Of a DNA stretch of 64,000 nt, positions 43,318 through 52,647 are shown piece after piece. Source of the DNA: JBBQYA01 sp031412335 (GTDB lineage Bacteria > Bacteroidota > Bacteroidia > Sphingobacteriales > Sphingobacteriaceae). The notes beneath the pieces are model-generated. The model was not told the origin of the DNA. It ran no database searches and saw only the letters and a list, made by a program, of their open reading frames with translations. The position numbers and the translations under genes are program-made. Location: NCBI GenBank assembly GCA_031412335.1, contig JANOCT010000015.1:19627-83626 (forward strand), read 5' to 3'. Each line of letters begins with the position of its first letter. Within the stretch, counting starts at the first letter, position 1.

Positions 43318-44856
43318 ATGCTCGTTAAAACATTCGGAAGCGCAGTATACGGAGTTAATGCAATCAGTATTACTGTTGAAGTAGATATTTCTACTGGCAC
43401 GTTTTATTCAATTGTTGGTTTACCAGATATTGCGGTTAAAGAAAGTTACCAACGCATAGAATCTGCTTTAAAAAATATTGGTTTACGAATGCCCAGACAG
43501 CGTATTGTTGTAAATATGGCTCCAGCAGATATTCGTAAAGAGGGCTCTGCGTATGATTTAACCATTGCAGTCGGAATCCTAGCTGCTTCGGGTCAGGTAG
43601 CTAGCGAAGAAGTTGGCAAGTACATAATCATGGGCGAACTTTCATTAGATGGAAAATTACAACCCATTCGTGGAGCTTTGCCAATTGCTATTCAAGCTCG
43701 TACAGAAGGTTTTAAAGGTTTTATTTTACCAAAACAAAATGCTCGGGAAGCTGCCATAGTAAATGAGTTAGATGTGTATGGCGTAGAAAACATTACTGAA
43801 TTAGTTGCTTTTTTTAATGGAGCTGATAATTTACAACCCGAAAAAGTAGACACCCGTGAAGAATTTGCCAGAAGTCAGGCTGCTTTTGAAGCAGATTTCA
43901 GCGACGTTAAAGGTCAAGAAAATATAAAAAGAGCCTTAGAAATTGCAGCATCGGGTGGGCATAATTTAATTCTGATTGGCCCTCCAGGTGCTGGTAAAAC
44001 CATGTTAGCAAAGCGTTTACCAAGTATTTTGCCTCCGCTAAGTTTATATGAAGCATTGGAAACTACTAAAATTCATTCAGTTGCAGGAAAACTTTCTGCA
44101 GCTGACGCTTTAATTTCTATACGTCCATTTCGATCACCTCATCATACCATTTCCGATGTAGCCTTAGTAGGTGGGGGTGGAAATCCACAGCCTGGCGAAA
44201 TATCTTTGGCGCATAATGGTGTGTTGTTTTTAGATGAATTACCTGAATTTAAAAGATCTGTTTTAGAGGTAATGCGCCAACCCTTGGAAGAACGAAAAGT
44301 AACCATCTCGCGTGCAAGAATATCTGTAGAATATCCTGCAACTTTTATGCTAGTTGCTTCTATGAACCCTTGCCCATGTGGTTTTTACAATCATCCAGAA
44401 AAAGACTGCGTATGTGGTCCTGGAGTAGTTCAACGTTATTTAAGTAAAATTTCAGGACCTTTACTAGATCGGATTGATATTCATGTGGAAGTTACACCCG
44501 TTTCTTTTTCCGAATTATCAAATAAAGCACCTGCTGAAAAGTCCGAGTTAGTTAGACAAAGAGTGGTAAAAGCCAGAGATATTCAGCAAGAACGTTTCAA
44601 TAATCGAAAAGAGATTTACTGCAATGCTCAAATGACGCCAAAACTCGTTCGAGAAATTTGCCAAATTAGTGAATCGGGTCAGCAACTTTTAAAAACAGCT
44701 ATGGAACGTTTGGGTCTTTCTGCACGCGCTTACGATCGAATTCTTCGCGTGGCTCGTACCATTGCAGATTTGGATGCGAGTGAAGAAATTGCCAATGAAC
44801 ATTTAGCAGAAGCTATCCAGTATCGAAGTTTGGACAGGCAAGGTTGGGCTGGGTAA
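43318..44856 (+). CDS. yifB: YifB family Mg-chelatase-like AAA ATPase (ComM)
   Basis: YifB/ComM, a hexameric helicase that promotes branch migration in natural transformation and recombination. The 512 residues comprise a Lon-like N-terminal domain (FYSIVGLPDIAVKESYQRIESAL, VNMAPADIRKEGSAYDLTIAVGIL), then the Mg-chelatase AAA core with Walker A LIGPPGAGKTMLAKRLP, Walker B NGVLFLDELPEF, sensor MNPCPCGF, and a C-terminal lid (SARAYDRILRVARTIADL). Four Cys (CPCG...CVC) in the middle are typical. Length equals the family norm. It stands alone downstream of a long non-coding region. Confidence 0.96.
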   Translation: MLVKTFGSAVYGVNAISITVEVDISTGTFYSIVGLPDIAVKESYQRIESALKNIGLRMPRQRIVVNMAPADIRKEGSAYDLTIAVGILAASGQVASEEVGKYIIMGELSLDGKLQPIRGALPIAIQARTEGFKGFILPKQNAREAAIVNELDVYGVENITELVAFFNGADNLQPEKVDTREEFARSQAAFEADFSDVKGQENIKRALEIAASGGHNLILIGPPGAGKTMLAKRLPSILPPLSLYEALETTKIHSVAGKLSAADALISIRPFRSPHHTISDVALVGGGGNPQPGEISLAHNGVLFLDELPEFKRSVLEVMRQPLEERKVTISRARISVEYPATFMLVASMNPCPCGFYNHPEKDCVCGPGVVQRYLSKISGPLLDRIDIHVEVTPVSFSELSNKAPAEKSELVRQRVVKARDIQQERFNNRKEIYCNAQMTPKLVREICQISESGQQLLKTAMERLGLSARAYDRILRVARTIADLDASEEIANEHLAEAIQYRSLDRQGWAG

Positions 44857-44982
44857 TTTATTTTCGAAATTCCAATTCTGATATCCAGCTATTAATTCCT
44901 TTAGCAAAGTAAAATTAGAATTTCTTTATTTTAGTTTAAAGGCTTAAAGCAAAATTAAATTGAATTCAAAAAGCTATTTCCT

Positions 44983-47076
44983 CTAATTAGACTTACTTTC
45001 TTTTAATTCTTTTTCTTTTTTCCTATCTAATTTTCGTTGTTCTCTTCTTGATAAAATTCGCTCAATAAAATTATCGCTCTCTGGTTTTGATTTATCCTTG
45101 GTAGTTTCTTTATTTTCAAAAAGTTCCGGCCTGTCTTGTATGTATTCTAAATCTTCATCTTCAAGCTCTGTATCTGGAATGGTATCACTTAAAACCACCA
45201 AATCTCTTGCTCTGCCTTGTAGCGAAACCGAGTTGAAAATACCAATAGTATCTTCTGCATTTATTGCTCCTCTTCTCAACATTATCCCACTTATCAATCT
45301 GAAATAACCTTTTATATAAGGCTTTAAGGTGCCTTCGCCAGTAAAAGAATACCTAAAAAATTTTGGTCGTGGTACAATACTGGTCAGAAATATACTTTCG
45401 CCAAGTGTTAATGTAGATGGGTGTTTGTTGAAATAAAAGGAAGCCGCTTCACCAATTCCATAAACATTTGGCCCCCATTCTATTGCATTTAGATATACTT
45501 CAAACATTCTGGCTTTAGAAGTAAGTCGGTTATTTTCAATCAACCAAACAATCAAGGCTTCTTCTATTTTACGCATAACTGTTTTTTGCCGATTCAGAAA
45601 AACATTTTTAACCAACTGCATGCTTATGGTGCTGCCACCTCGTTTGAAACTTTTTTCTTTAAAATTAATGATAATCGACTTTCGAAAAGCATCTTCATTA
45701 AAACCATTATGACTAAAAAAATATCCATCTTCTGCTGAAAGAATTGCATTTTTTAAACTAGATGGAATTTGCTCAAACGGACAATAATATGGATTTGCTG
45801 GACCTATGTAAACATTTCTGACAGGCTTACCTTTTTCGTAAGGCGTGTATGCAAAAGATCCATTCATCAATCGTAAATCTGTTTTACCATAGCCTGTAAT
45901 TTTAAACTCTTTTCTGGCCAAACTAGAACTAAAAACTAATGCATCAGGATTGCTTTCTTCTAATTTAAAATTAAGAGAATAATTTACTTCACCAGAAGTT
46001 TTTATTCCTTCCAAGTTCTCAAATAAACCATCTGGAAACGAACTAAAAAAATCTTGCGCTGATACAAAACCCGTATTAATCTTTAATTGATATTCTTTAC
46101 TTTTTCCAAGTGTATATTTAATAAATGGTTTTGCTTTTAGATTTTCTAAAAAAACAACTGATGAGCTATCAATTGATACGTAATTTTTACCAAAAAACAT
46201 ATTCGCATCAATACTTGCATTTTGAATTGTAACATCACTTGTTGAAATTCGCTCATTATTCAAAACCAAATTTCTTACCGCCCAATTTCCATAAATTCTA
46301 AACTCATCATCCTCATATTTAAGCTCATCCATTCTGGTAGACACTGTATCAAATCTTACAACCAATCCATATTTTTGTTCGATATAAGGTAATTCAATTG
46401 GCTTATTTAACCCATAAAAACGAATGTTTAATTTTTGATCGGATGGATCTATCATCCCATCCATTTTCCAAGTTGCTTTGGTATCATTTAATATAAACGT
46501 AGCGTCAAGTTTTTTGTCTTTTAATAAAATAGAATTACCATTAATTGTGAATTTTTTCCCTTCATCATTTACATTTAATAGTACATTCTCAACGATCACA
46601 TTATCAGGTATTTTATATAACAACTCGTTGATTAAATTTTTCGCCGTTTTACCAATATTTAATTCTGAGTTGTCCGATTTATTTGATTCATCTTTTTTGG
46701 GTTTTAACAAAAAATCTAAATTGCTCATTCCATTTTCTGAATATAAATCAAGACTTCCATTTTTAATTTCAACGGCATTTAGTTTTATAGTTCCGGCAAA
46801 AAGTGGCAAAATTTTAACATTTATATAAAACCGTTGAATTTGCGCCAACTTTTTCCGTTCATTCGGTATCACTATTATATTTTCAAATTCTACTCCTGTT
46901 AGTCCTTTCCATTTAGCAGCACTAATCGCGATTTTTACATTAAACTGTGATTCAATTTTTGCAAAAGCTTTTTCAATACCTTTTTCGAGCAATTGTTGAC
47001 GAAAAATCAGAAAAAAAGCAATTAAAATACTTATCGTAGCGATACTAATTCCAGCAATCCATTTTCCTTTTTTCAT
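44983..47076 (-). CDS. AsmA-like N-terminal region fused to GT51 peptidoglycan transglycosylase
   Basis: A 697-residue protein anchored by one N-terminal helix (about 9-30). Residues ~30-430 resemble AsmA/TamB-type beta-rich periplasmic regions (KWKGLTGVEFENIIVIP, GTIKLNAVEIKNGSLDLYSE, LNIRFYGLNKPIELPYI). Residues ~440-590 are a GT51 domain with the catalytic Glu in LSAEDGYFFSHNGFNEDAFRKSI, KRGGSTISMQLVKNVFL, KIEEALIVWLIENN and YLNAIEWGPNVYGIGEAASFYF. No transpeptidase domain follows, so it should polymerise glycan strands without cross-linking, like MtgA. The C-terminal ~80 residues are charged. It is divergent from mrp. Confidence 0.85.
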   Translation of the reverse strand: MKKGKWIAGISIATISILIAFFLIFRQQLLEKGIEKAFAKIESQFNVKIAISAAKWKGLTGVEFENIIVIPNERKKLAQIQRFYINVKILPLFAGTIKLNAVEIKNGSLDLYSENGMSNLDFLLKPKKDESNKSDNSELNIGKTAKNLINELLYKIPDNVIVENVLLNVNDEGKKFTINGNSILLKDKKLDATFILNDTKATWKMDGMIDPSDQKLNIRFYGLNKPIELPYIEQKYGLVVRFDTVSTRMDELKYEDDEFRIYGNWAVRNLVLNNERISTSDVTIQNASIDANMFFGKNYVSIDSSSVVFLENLKAKPFIKYTLGKSKEYQLKINTGFVSAQDFFSSFPDGLFENLEGIKTSGEVNYSLNFKLEESNPDALVFSSSLARKEFKITGYGKTDLRLMNGSFAYTPYEKGKPVRNVYIGPANPYYCPFEQIPSSLKNAILSAEDGYFFSHNGFNEDAFRKSIIINFKEKSFKRGGSTISMQLVKNVFLNRQKTVMRKIEEALIVWLIENNRLTSKARMFEVYLNAIEWGPNVYGIGEAASFYFNKHPSTLTLGESIFLTSIVPRPKFFRYSFTGEGTLKPYIKGYFRLISGIMLRRGAINAEDTIGIFNSVSLQGRARDLVVLSDTIPDTELEDEDLEYIQDRPELFENKETTKDKSKPESDNFIERILSRREQRKLDRKKEKELKESKSN

Positions 47077-47181
47077 ATTAGCTCATACAAAATAAACATA
47101 TAAATGCTTCTGTAACCAAATAGAAACAAACTTTTACAATTAGCAAGGTGTTTAATGATTAAATTCGCAAAAATTATACAA

Positions 47182-48267
47182 ATGACGTTTAGTAAAGAAC
47201 AAGTTTTAGCAGCATTAAGCAATGTAGAAGAGCCAGATTTAAAAAAAGATTTGGTTACCCTAAACATGATTAGAGATGTGGAAATTAACAATTCCGATTT
47301 ATCTTTTTCTGTTATGCTTACCACGCCTGCTTGTCCATTAAAAACACTTATCGAAAATGCATGCCGAAATGCGATTTCTCATTTTATAAGTCCTGATATT
47401 AAGGTTACTATTAATATGACATCAAACGTTACCAGTTCGCCGAAAAATTCAACCTTAAAGAATATTAAAAATATCATTTTGGTATCTTCAGGTAAAGGAG
47501 GAGTTGGTAAATCTACTGTTTCAGCAAATCTGGCTTTAGCATTAAAAGAGTTAGGCGCATCGGTAGGTTTATTAGATGCCGATATTTATGGACCATCAAT
47601 ACCTACTATGCTTGGTTTAGAAGGATTTAAGCCAAAAGCTGTTACAGAAGATGGAAAAACTCAAATATTCCCTATTGAAAAATATGGAATTAAAATACTT
47701 TCCATTGGCTTTTTTACAGAACCCGGGCAGCCTATACCTTGGCGTGGTCCAATGGTTTCCACCGCCGTAAAACAATTATTTAATGATGCAAATTGGGGCG
47801 ATCTTGATTATTTAATTGTAGATATGCCTCCTGGAACTGGTGATATTCACATTACTGTAACTCAATCTTTTCCAGTTAGTGGAGCTGTAATTGTTACAAC
47901 TCCTCAAAATGTTGCTTTGGCAGATACTATCAGAGGAATGGGAATGTATAAAATGGAAACGATAGATGCTCCATTGTTAGGCGTAATAGAAAACATGGCT
48001 TGGTTTACTCCAAATGAACTTCCCGATAATAAATATTTTATTTTTGGAAAAGATGGAGGCAAAAATTTAGCTGAAAAATTTGATATTCCTTATTTGGGAG
48101 GGATTCCAATTGTTGAAGAAATTTCGAATTCAGGAGATGCCGGTGCACCAATAATGCTAAACAAAAACAGTAATTTGCATACAGCTTTTTTAGAAATTGC
48201 TCAACGAGTAGCTCAACAAATTGCGATTGTAAATGCAGAACGATCGCAAACTTTGATTACCAATTAA
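47182..48267 (+). CDS. mrp: Mrp/NBP35 family Fe-S cluster carrier ATPase
   Basis: P-loop ATPase of the ApbC/Mrp group that carries Fe-S clusters to target proteins. From the ATG at 47182 there are 361 residues. The N-terminal MIP18-like (DUF59) domain is MTFSKEQVLAALSNVEEPDL...TTPACPLK. The deviant Walker A is SGKGGVGKST (103-112), and the family signature follows: LLDADIYGPSIPTMLG, PWRGPMVSTAVKQLF, DYLIVDMPPGTGDIHIT. The CxxC after ENM, present in many Mrp proteins, is replaced here by AWFTPNELPDNKYFIFG. An upstream ATG at 47155 adds nine residues atypical for the family. NifU follows 24 nt later. Confidence 0.93.
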   Translation: MTFSKEQVLAALSNVEEPDLKKDLVTLNMIRDVEINNSDLSFSVMLTTPACPLKTLIENACRNAISHFISPDIKVTINMTSNVTSSPKNSTLKNIKNIILVSSGKGGVGKSTVSANLALALKELGASVGLLDADIYGPSIPTMLGLEGFKPKAVTEDGKTQIFPIEKYGIKILSIGFFTEPGQPIPWRGPMVSTAVKQLFNDANWGDLDYLIVDMPPGTGDIHITVTQSFPVSGAVIVTTPQNVALADTIRGMGMYKMETIDAPLLGVIENMAWFTPNELPDNKYFIFGKDGGKNLAEKFDIPYLGGIPIVEEISNSGDAGAPIMLNKNSNLHTAFLEIAQRVAQQIAIVNAERSQTLITN

Positions 48268-48291
48268 TTATATTTACATTTTATTATAAAA

Positions 48292-48582
48292 ATGAGTACA
48301 AGCCCAGAATTATTACTCCGAATTGAAGCAGCTCTTGACCAAATACGACCATATTTAGAAGCTGATGGAGGCAATGTTGCCATTGAAGAAGTAACTGATG
48401 ACATGGTAGTAAAACTTAAATTACTTGGTTCTTGCGGAACCTGCCCAATGAGCATTATGACGTTAAAGGCAGGTGTAGAGCAATCTTTAAAACGTGCTAT
48501 TCCAGAAATTACTTCCGTTGAAGCAATTAATTTAACAGATATCGACGATCCCAATGCAGTTTTGCCAGAGCGTTTACAGTAA
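48292..48582 (+). CDS. NifU C-terminal domain Fe-S scaffold protein
   Basis: A 96-residue stand-alone NifU C-terminal (NFU) domain that binds a [4Fe-4S] cluster on a CxxC. It has RIEAALDQIRPYLEADGGNVAIEEV, KLKLLGSCGTCPMSIMTLKAGVEQSLKRAIPEI, with Cys 48 and Cys 51. A dimer would hold one cluster. It lies directly downstream of mrp, and the pair likely forms an assembly-and-transfer module. No other suf or isc genes are in the window. Confidence 0.95.
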   Translation: MSTSPELLLRIEAALDQIRPYLEADGGNVAIEEVTDDMVVKLKLLGSCGTCPMSIMTLKAGVEQSLKRAIPEITSVEAINLTDIDDPNAVLPERLQ

Positions 48583-48643
48583 AATTATTCTCAATAAAAT
48601 TTACATTCTTTTTACGTTAATGAAGAAAACTTTCTAAATATCA

Positions 48644-49282
48644 ATGCTGAAAAAACGATTACTCCTGTTTTTTTTCCTTTTTACTTCTTTTTATTCATTT
48701 GCACAGCCAATTAAGCGCAAATTAATTCAAGTTTCAGGAGTTGTTCATTCAATTGACAGTTTTCAAGTGGTTCAATATGTGAATATTATTGATCCTGGAG
48801 CTAGAAGAGTAATAATTAGCGACCGGGTTGGATACTTTTCTTTTGCGAGTTATGAAAATGATACCCTTTACTTTTCTGCAATTGGGTACAAACCACAACG
48901 AATCATAATTCCTAAAAATGTTGTTTTAGATAAACTTACACTCAATTTAAGATTACGCCGCGATACAATAAATCTTCCCATTGTTAGTATTTATCCTTGG
49001 AATACCTTGGAAGAATTTAAAAAAGCTTTTATCGAAACAGAAATTCCGGATGACGGACTTGCGATTGCACAAAAAAATCTGGATCCCGAAACGTTGAAAA
49101 AAGTAGCTAAAACACTACCCCGAGACGGAGGAGAAAACGCTAAAATCACGTTCATGGATCAAGCTAATAGGCGATATTATGCTGGCCAACTTCAACCCAA
49201 CCCTTTGTTAGATATTGTAGCTTGGGGCAAATTTCTAAAATTGATAAAAGAAGGAAAAGTAAGTTTCAAAGACGATGAATAA
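48644..49282 (+). CDS. Secreted carboxypeptidase-like regulatory domain protein
   Basis: A 212-residue exported protein. Signal peptide at 1-20 (LLLFFFLFTSFYSFAQ). Then a beta-sandwich resembling the carboxypeptidase-D regulatory-like domain, VSGVVHSIDSFQVVQYVNIIDPGARRVIISDRVGYFSFASYENDTLYFSAIGYKPQRIIIPKN, which occurs in TonB-receptor plugs and many Bacteroidota surface proteins. The last ~100 residues (LPIVSIYPWNTLEEFKKAFI..., FMDQANRRYYAGQLQPNPLL) are seen in one family of unknown function. The 3' end meets the convergent def gene head-on, with zero spacing. Confidence 0.75.
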   Translation: MLKKRLLLFFFLFTSFYSFAQPIKRKLIQVSGVVHSIDSFQVVQYVNIIDPGARRVIISDRVGYFSFASYENDTLYFSAIGYKPQRIIIPKNVVLDKLTLNLRLRRDTINLPIVSIYPWNTLEEFKKAFIETEIPDDGLAIAQKNLDPETLKKVAKTLPRDGGENAKITFMDQANRRYYAGQLQPNPLLDIVAWGKFLKLIKEGKVSFKDDE

Positions 49283-49852
49283 TTATCGCTTTTTCTTTTT
49301 CAGTGGTGGAAACTTCATTTTATAATCAGGCGTTATTTTTCCTTTTGTTACATCATCCAACCTGTTTTTAAGCATAGCTTTTTTCAGAACTGAAAGTCGA
49401 TCTGTAAAAAGTATTCCTTCTATATGATCGTATTCGTGTTGAATAATTCTGGCTTTTATTCCTGAAAAAACTTCTGTTTGTTGCTTAAAATTCTCATCTA
49501 AATAGGTTATTTCGATGGTATCAAATCGTTCAACGTCTTCTCTTATTTCTGGAATACTTAAGCAACCTTCATTAAATATCCATTTTTTACCGCTTTCCTT
49601 ATTAATTTTAGCATTAATAAATACTTTTTTAAAAACTTTAAGTTCTTCATCTTCTTCAAAAGGAGCTCCGTCAACAACAAAAACCCTGATTGATAAACCT
49701 ACTTGAGGTGCTGCCAATCCAATACCTTTAGCACCATACATAGTTTCGTACATTGTTTCAATTAATGTTTGTAAACCAGGATAAGAATGGTCAATTTCAA
49801 TTGCCTTCTTTTTTAACACTAAATCTCCGTATGCAATAATTGGTAAAATCAT
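49283..49852 (-). CDS. def: Peptide deformylase
   Basis: Removes the formyl group from nascent N-terminal Met. The 189 residues contain the three family motifs: GIGLAAPQVG (43-52), EGCLSIPE with zinc ligand Cys 97, and QHEYDHIEG with His 139, Glu 140 and His 143. The length and the C-terminal Lys-rich end (KFPPLKKKKR) are normal for the phylum. ruvX precedes it on the same strand by 9 nt, which suggests co-transcription. Confidence 0.97.
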   Translation of the reverse strand: MILPIIAYGDLVLKKKAIEIDHSYPGLQTLIETMYETMYGAKGIGLAAPQVGLSIRVFVVDGAPFEEDEELKVFKKVFINAKINKESGKKWIFNEGCLSIPEIREDVERFDTIEITYLDENFKQQTEVFSGIKARIIQHEYDHIEGILFTDRLSVLKKAMLKNRLDDVTKGKITPDYKMKFPPLKKKKR

Positions 49853-49861
49853 TCGGCAAAG

Positions 49862-50284
49862 TTAAAAGCCATTTGCAATTTTTTCCATATACGATTGCAG
49901 AATTATTGTTGCACTTACAGAATCGGTTAAACTCTTGTTTTGACGGGCTATTTTTTTCAGCCCGCTTTTTAAAATAGTTTGTTCAGCCATCTTAGAGGTA
50001 AAACGCTCATCAATCAATTCAACGGGTATAAGTGGAAACTGTTTTTTCAATGATTTTACAAAACCTTTTACATGTGGTGCAGATTCGGAAGGTGAATTGT
50101 CCATTTGTTTTGGATTGCCAACCACAAATAATTCTACTTCCGATTTCTTTAAATATTCAGTAATGAAGGTGAAAATGGTATGCACTGGAACCGTTTCTAA
50201 GCTAGTTGCAATAATTTTTAAAGGATCTGTTACTGCAACTCCAATTCGTTTTGTTCCATAATCGAAAGCCATAATTCTACTCAT
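49862..50284 (-). CDS. ruvX: Holliday junction resolvase-like RuvX (YqgF)
   Basis: RNase H-fold nuclease of 140 residues, implicated in pre-16S rRNA 5' processing and in Holliday-junction resolution. It has IMAFDYGTKRIGVAVTDP (catalytic Asp in the first strand), ELFVVGNPKQMDNSPSE, PVELIDERFTSKMAE and a C-terminal DSVSATIILQSYM, giving the acidic residues in usual order. A TACATTTG element on the minus strand lies 4 nt before its start, so the transcript may be nearly leaderless. It is divergent from holB. Confidence 0.95.
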   Translation of the reverse strand: MSRIMAFDYGTKRIGVAVTDPLKIIATSLETVPVHTIFTFITEYLKKSEVELFVVGNPKQMDNSPSESAPHVKGFVKSLKKQFPLIPVELIDERFTSKMAEQTILKSGLKKIARQNKSLTDSVSATIILQSYMEKIANGF

Positions 50285-50359
50285 GCTACAAATGTAAGAT
50301 TCTCAAATTTGATTTGTTGATTGCAAAAAAGCTTCGCAGTATTTTTTGCATCTTGCAAC

Positions 50360-51499
50360 ATGCGGTTTAATGAAATAATTGGACAAAGGGAAGTAAAAAC
50401 AAAGCTTATTAATACGGTAAAATCCAACCGAATAAGTCATGCACAGTTATTTTTAGGACCAGAGGGTTCTGGAAATCTTGCCCTTGCAATCGCATATTCC
50501 CAATATATTTGTTGCGAAAACAGAACTGAAACTGACTCTTGTGGAATTTGTCGGTCATGTATTAAATTTCAAAAACTCATTCATCCCGATCTTCATTTTA
50601 GTTTTCCCTTCGTTAGTAAAGATAAAAACGATCATTCAAACACTTATATCACAAACTGGCGATCAGAAATGTTGGCTGATCCATACTTAACCTTAGAAAG
50701 ATGGTTAACTAATTGGGAAGGAGAAAACAAACAACCGAATTTAAATGCTAAAGAATGTTCAGAAATTCAAGCTAAACTAAGCCTTACTAGTTTCGAATCA
50801 GAATTTAAAATTCTAATAATGTGGCTGCCCGAATATTTAATGGAAGTTGGCAACTCTTTATTAAAATTAATTGAAGAACCTCCTGAAAAAACATTGTTGA
50901 TTTTTGTAGCATCTGATCATGATAAAATATTAAAAACAATTTTATCAAGAACTCAATTAGTTAAGATTCCAAAAATTGCTGATGGTGATTTGTCGGAATA
51001 TTTACATCAAAATACCGATTTGGATGCTGAACATCTTTCTTCAGTATTAATGCTTTCCAATGGAAATTATAATGAGGCAATGAATTTTGCGAATAATAAA
51101 GAGAATAAATATCAATCAGAATTTATAAACTGGATGCGACTTTGTTTTCGGCAGGATATACCAGCAATTGTAGAATGGAGCGAAGGAATGGCGAAAAATA
51201 CCAGAGAGGTGAATAAAAGTTTTTTTAGATATTCATTAAAAATGATTGAGGAAGCAGTGGTTTATTCATTCAAACCAGAAAGCAATATAATTTCCCCGAT
51301 TACTGATTTTCTGAAAAAATTTTCACCTTTTATTCATTTACAAAATAGTGGAAAACTCAGAAAAGAATTAGACGAAGCACATTATCATATTGAAAGGAAT
51401 GCGAACCCTAAAATTTTATTTTTAGCTGTATCTTTGAAATTAACTTATTTGCTGAAAGCAGATAAAAATCTTGAACAAAATATTTTACTGACGGAATAA
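50360..51499 (+). CDS. holB: DNA polymerase III delta' subunit (clamp loader)
   Basis: Clamp-loader ATPase-like subunit of 379 residues from the chosen ATG at 50360; relatives begin MRFxxIIGQ. An in-frame ATG at 50321 would add 13 unusual residues. It has FNEIIGQREVKTKLINTVKSNRISHAQLFLGPEGSGNLALAIAYSQYICC, in which the Walker A Lys is lost (GPEGSGN), as expected for delta' rather than gamma/tau. A Cys-rich zinc loop (CCENRTETDSCGICRSC), EFKILIMWLPEYLMEVGNSLLKLIEEPPEKTLLIF and SRTQLVKIP complete the pattern. The ricT start follows 2 nt later. Confidence 0.92.
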   Translation: MRFNEIIGQREVKTKLINTVKSNRISHAQLFLGPEGSGNLALAIAYSQYICCENRTETDSCGICRSCIKFQKLIHPDLHFSFPFVSKDKNDHSNTYITNWRSEMLADPYLTLERWLTNWEGENKQPNLNAKECSEIQAKLSLTSFESEFKILIMWLPEYLMEVGNSLLKLIEEPPEKTLLIFVASDHDKILKTILSRTQLVKIPKIADGDLSEYLHQNTDLDAEHLSSVLMLSNGNYNEAMNFANNKENKYQSEFINWMRLCFRQDIPAIVEWSEGMAKNTREVNKSFFRYSLKMIEEAVVYSFKPESNIISPITDFLKKFSPFIHLQNSGKLRKELDEAHYHIERNANPKILFLAVSLKLTYLLKADKNLEQNILLTE

Positions 51500-51501
51500 T
51501 A

Positions 51502-52647
51502 ATGGGATGTGGATCATGCTCAAGCGGAGGTTGTACTCCTGCAGGCTGTAAAAGTAATGGCTCTTGCCTAACTGATGGTTGTAGCAAATTAGATGTATAT
51601 GATTGGTTATCCGATATGGATATGCCATCTATGTACAAGGCGTTTGATATTTTAGAAGTTCGCTTTAAAGGTGCGCGAAAAGAATTTTTCAGAAATACAG
51701 AAAATATTTATCTAGAACCTGGAGAATTGGTTGCAGTAGAAACCGGATCTGGTGGCTACGATATTGGCCACGTTTCGCTTACCGGAGAATTGGTAAGAAT
51801 GCAAATGCGCAAAAAAAACGTTAGCGAAACGTCATCTGATATACTTAAAATTTATCGAAAAGCTTCAGGTTTTGATGTTGAAAAATGGACTGCCGTTAAA
51901 GGGCTTGAAAAAGACACCATGTTTAGAGCTAGAACCATAACAACTAATATGGGGCTTAATATGAAGTTAAGCGATGTTGATTATCAGGGTGATCGTTCAA
52001 AAGCTACCTTTTATTATTCAGCAGAAGGAAGAGTTGATTTTAGAGAACTTATAAAAAAACTTGCAGAAGAATTTAAAGTACGCATAGAAATGCGGCAAAT
52101 AGGAATGAGGCAAGAAGCAAGCAGATTGGGTGGAATTGGCTCATGCGGTAGAGAATTATGTTGCTCTACTTGGCTTACTGACTTTAAAACCGTTGCAACC
52201 TCAGCAGCTCGTTATCAAAATTTGGCATTAAATACACAAAAATTAGCTGGGCAATGTGGCAAACTTAAATGCTGTTTAAATTATGAATTAGATACCTATT
52301 TGGATGCTTTAAAAGATATTCCAGAAGAGGTGAAAGAGTTGGATACTGAAAAAGGAAGAGCATTTTTACAGAAAACTGATATTTTTAAAAAGCTCATGTG
52401 GTTTAGCTATAGCATGGATAGCAACTGGATAGCTTTGCCAGCAAATAGAGTGAAAGAGTTAATTGCGATGAATAAAGCTGGCCAGAAAGCACCTGATTTG
52501 CAAGAAAATATTATTGTCGAAAAGCAAATCAAAAAAGTTTTGGACTATGAAAACGTAGTCGGACAGGATAGTTTGACCCGAATGGATGACAAAAACAAGA
52601 AAAAGCGTTTTAAACCAAAGTCGAAAAATAAAAACAAACCAAAGTGA
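51502..52647 (+). CDS. ricT: RicT/PSP1 family regulatory Fe-S protein
   Basis: A 381-residue PSP1-domain protein of the RicT (YaaT) family. In Bacillus it belongs to a complex that stimulates RNase Y and holds [4Fe-4S] clusters. The N-terminus is very Cys-rich (MGCGSCSSGGCTPAGCKSNGSC). The PSP1 domain follows (VEVR-like FKGARKEFFRN...LVAVETGSGGYDIGHVSLTGELVRMQM). Three Cys clusters are seen further on: GSCGRELCCSTWL, CGKLKCCLNYE and others. The C-terminus is a Lys-rich tail (KKKRFKPKSKNKNKPK). It is 2 nt after holB, and gldH starts inside its stop codon (GTGA overlap). Confidence 0.92.
   Translation: MGCGSCSSGGCTPAGCKSNGSCLTDGCSKLDVYDWLSDMDMPSMYKAFDILEVRFKGARKEFFRNTENIYLEPGELVAVETGSGGYDIGHVSLTGELVRMQMRKKNVSETSSDILKIYRKASGFDVEKWTAVKGLEKDTMFRARTITTNMGLNMKLSDVDYQGDRSKATFYYSAEGRVDFRELIKKLAEEFKVRIEMRQIGMRQEASRLGGIGSCGRELCCSTWLTDFKTVATSAARYQNLALNTQKLAGQCGKLKCCLNYELDTYLDALKDIPEEVKELDTEKGRAFLQKTDIFKKLMWFSYSMDSNWIALPANRVKELIAMNKAGQKAPDLQENIIVEKQIKKVLDYENVVGQDSLTRMDDKNKKKRFKPKSKNKNKPK

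Noticed and set aside
47155..47181. Earlier ATG for mrp
   Set aside because: Relatives begin at the MTFSKEQVL position; the extra nine residues are not family-like.
48264..48554. 96-residue minus-strand frame over nifU
   Set aside because: It is the antisense of a clear NifU-domain gene, and its sequence shows no protein-like features.
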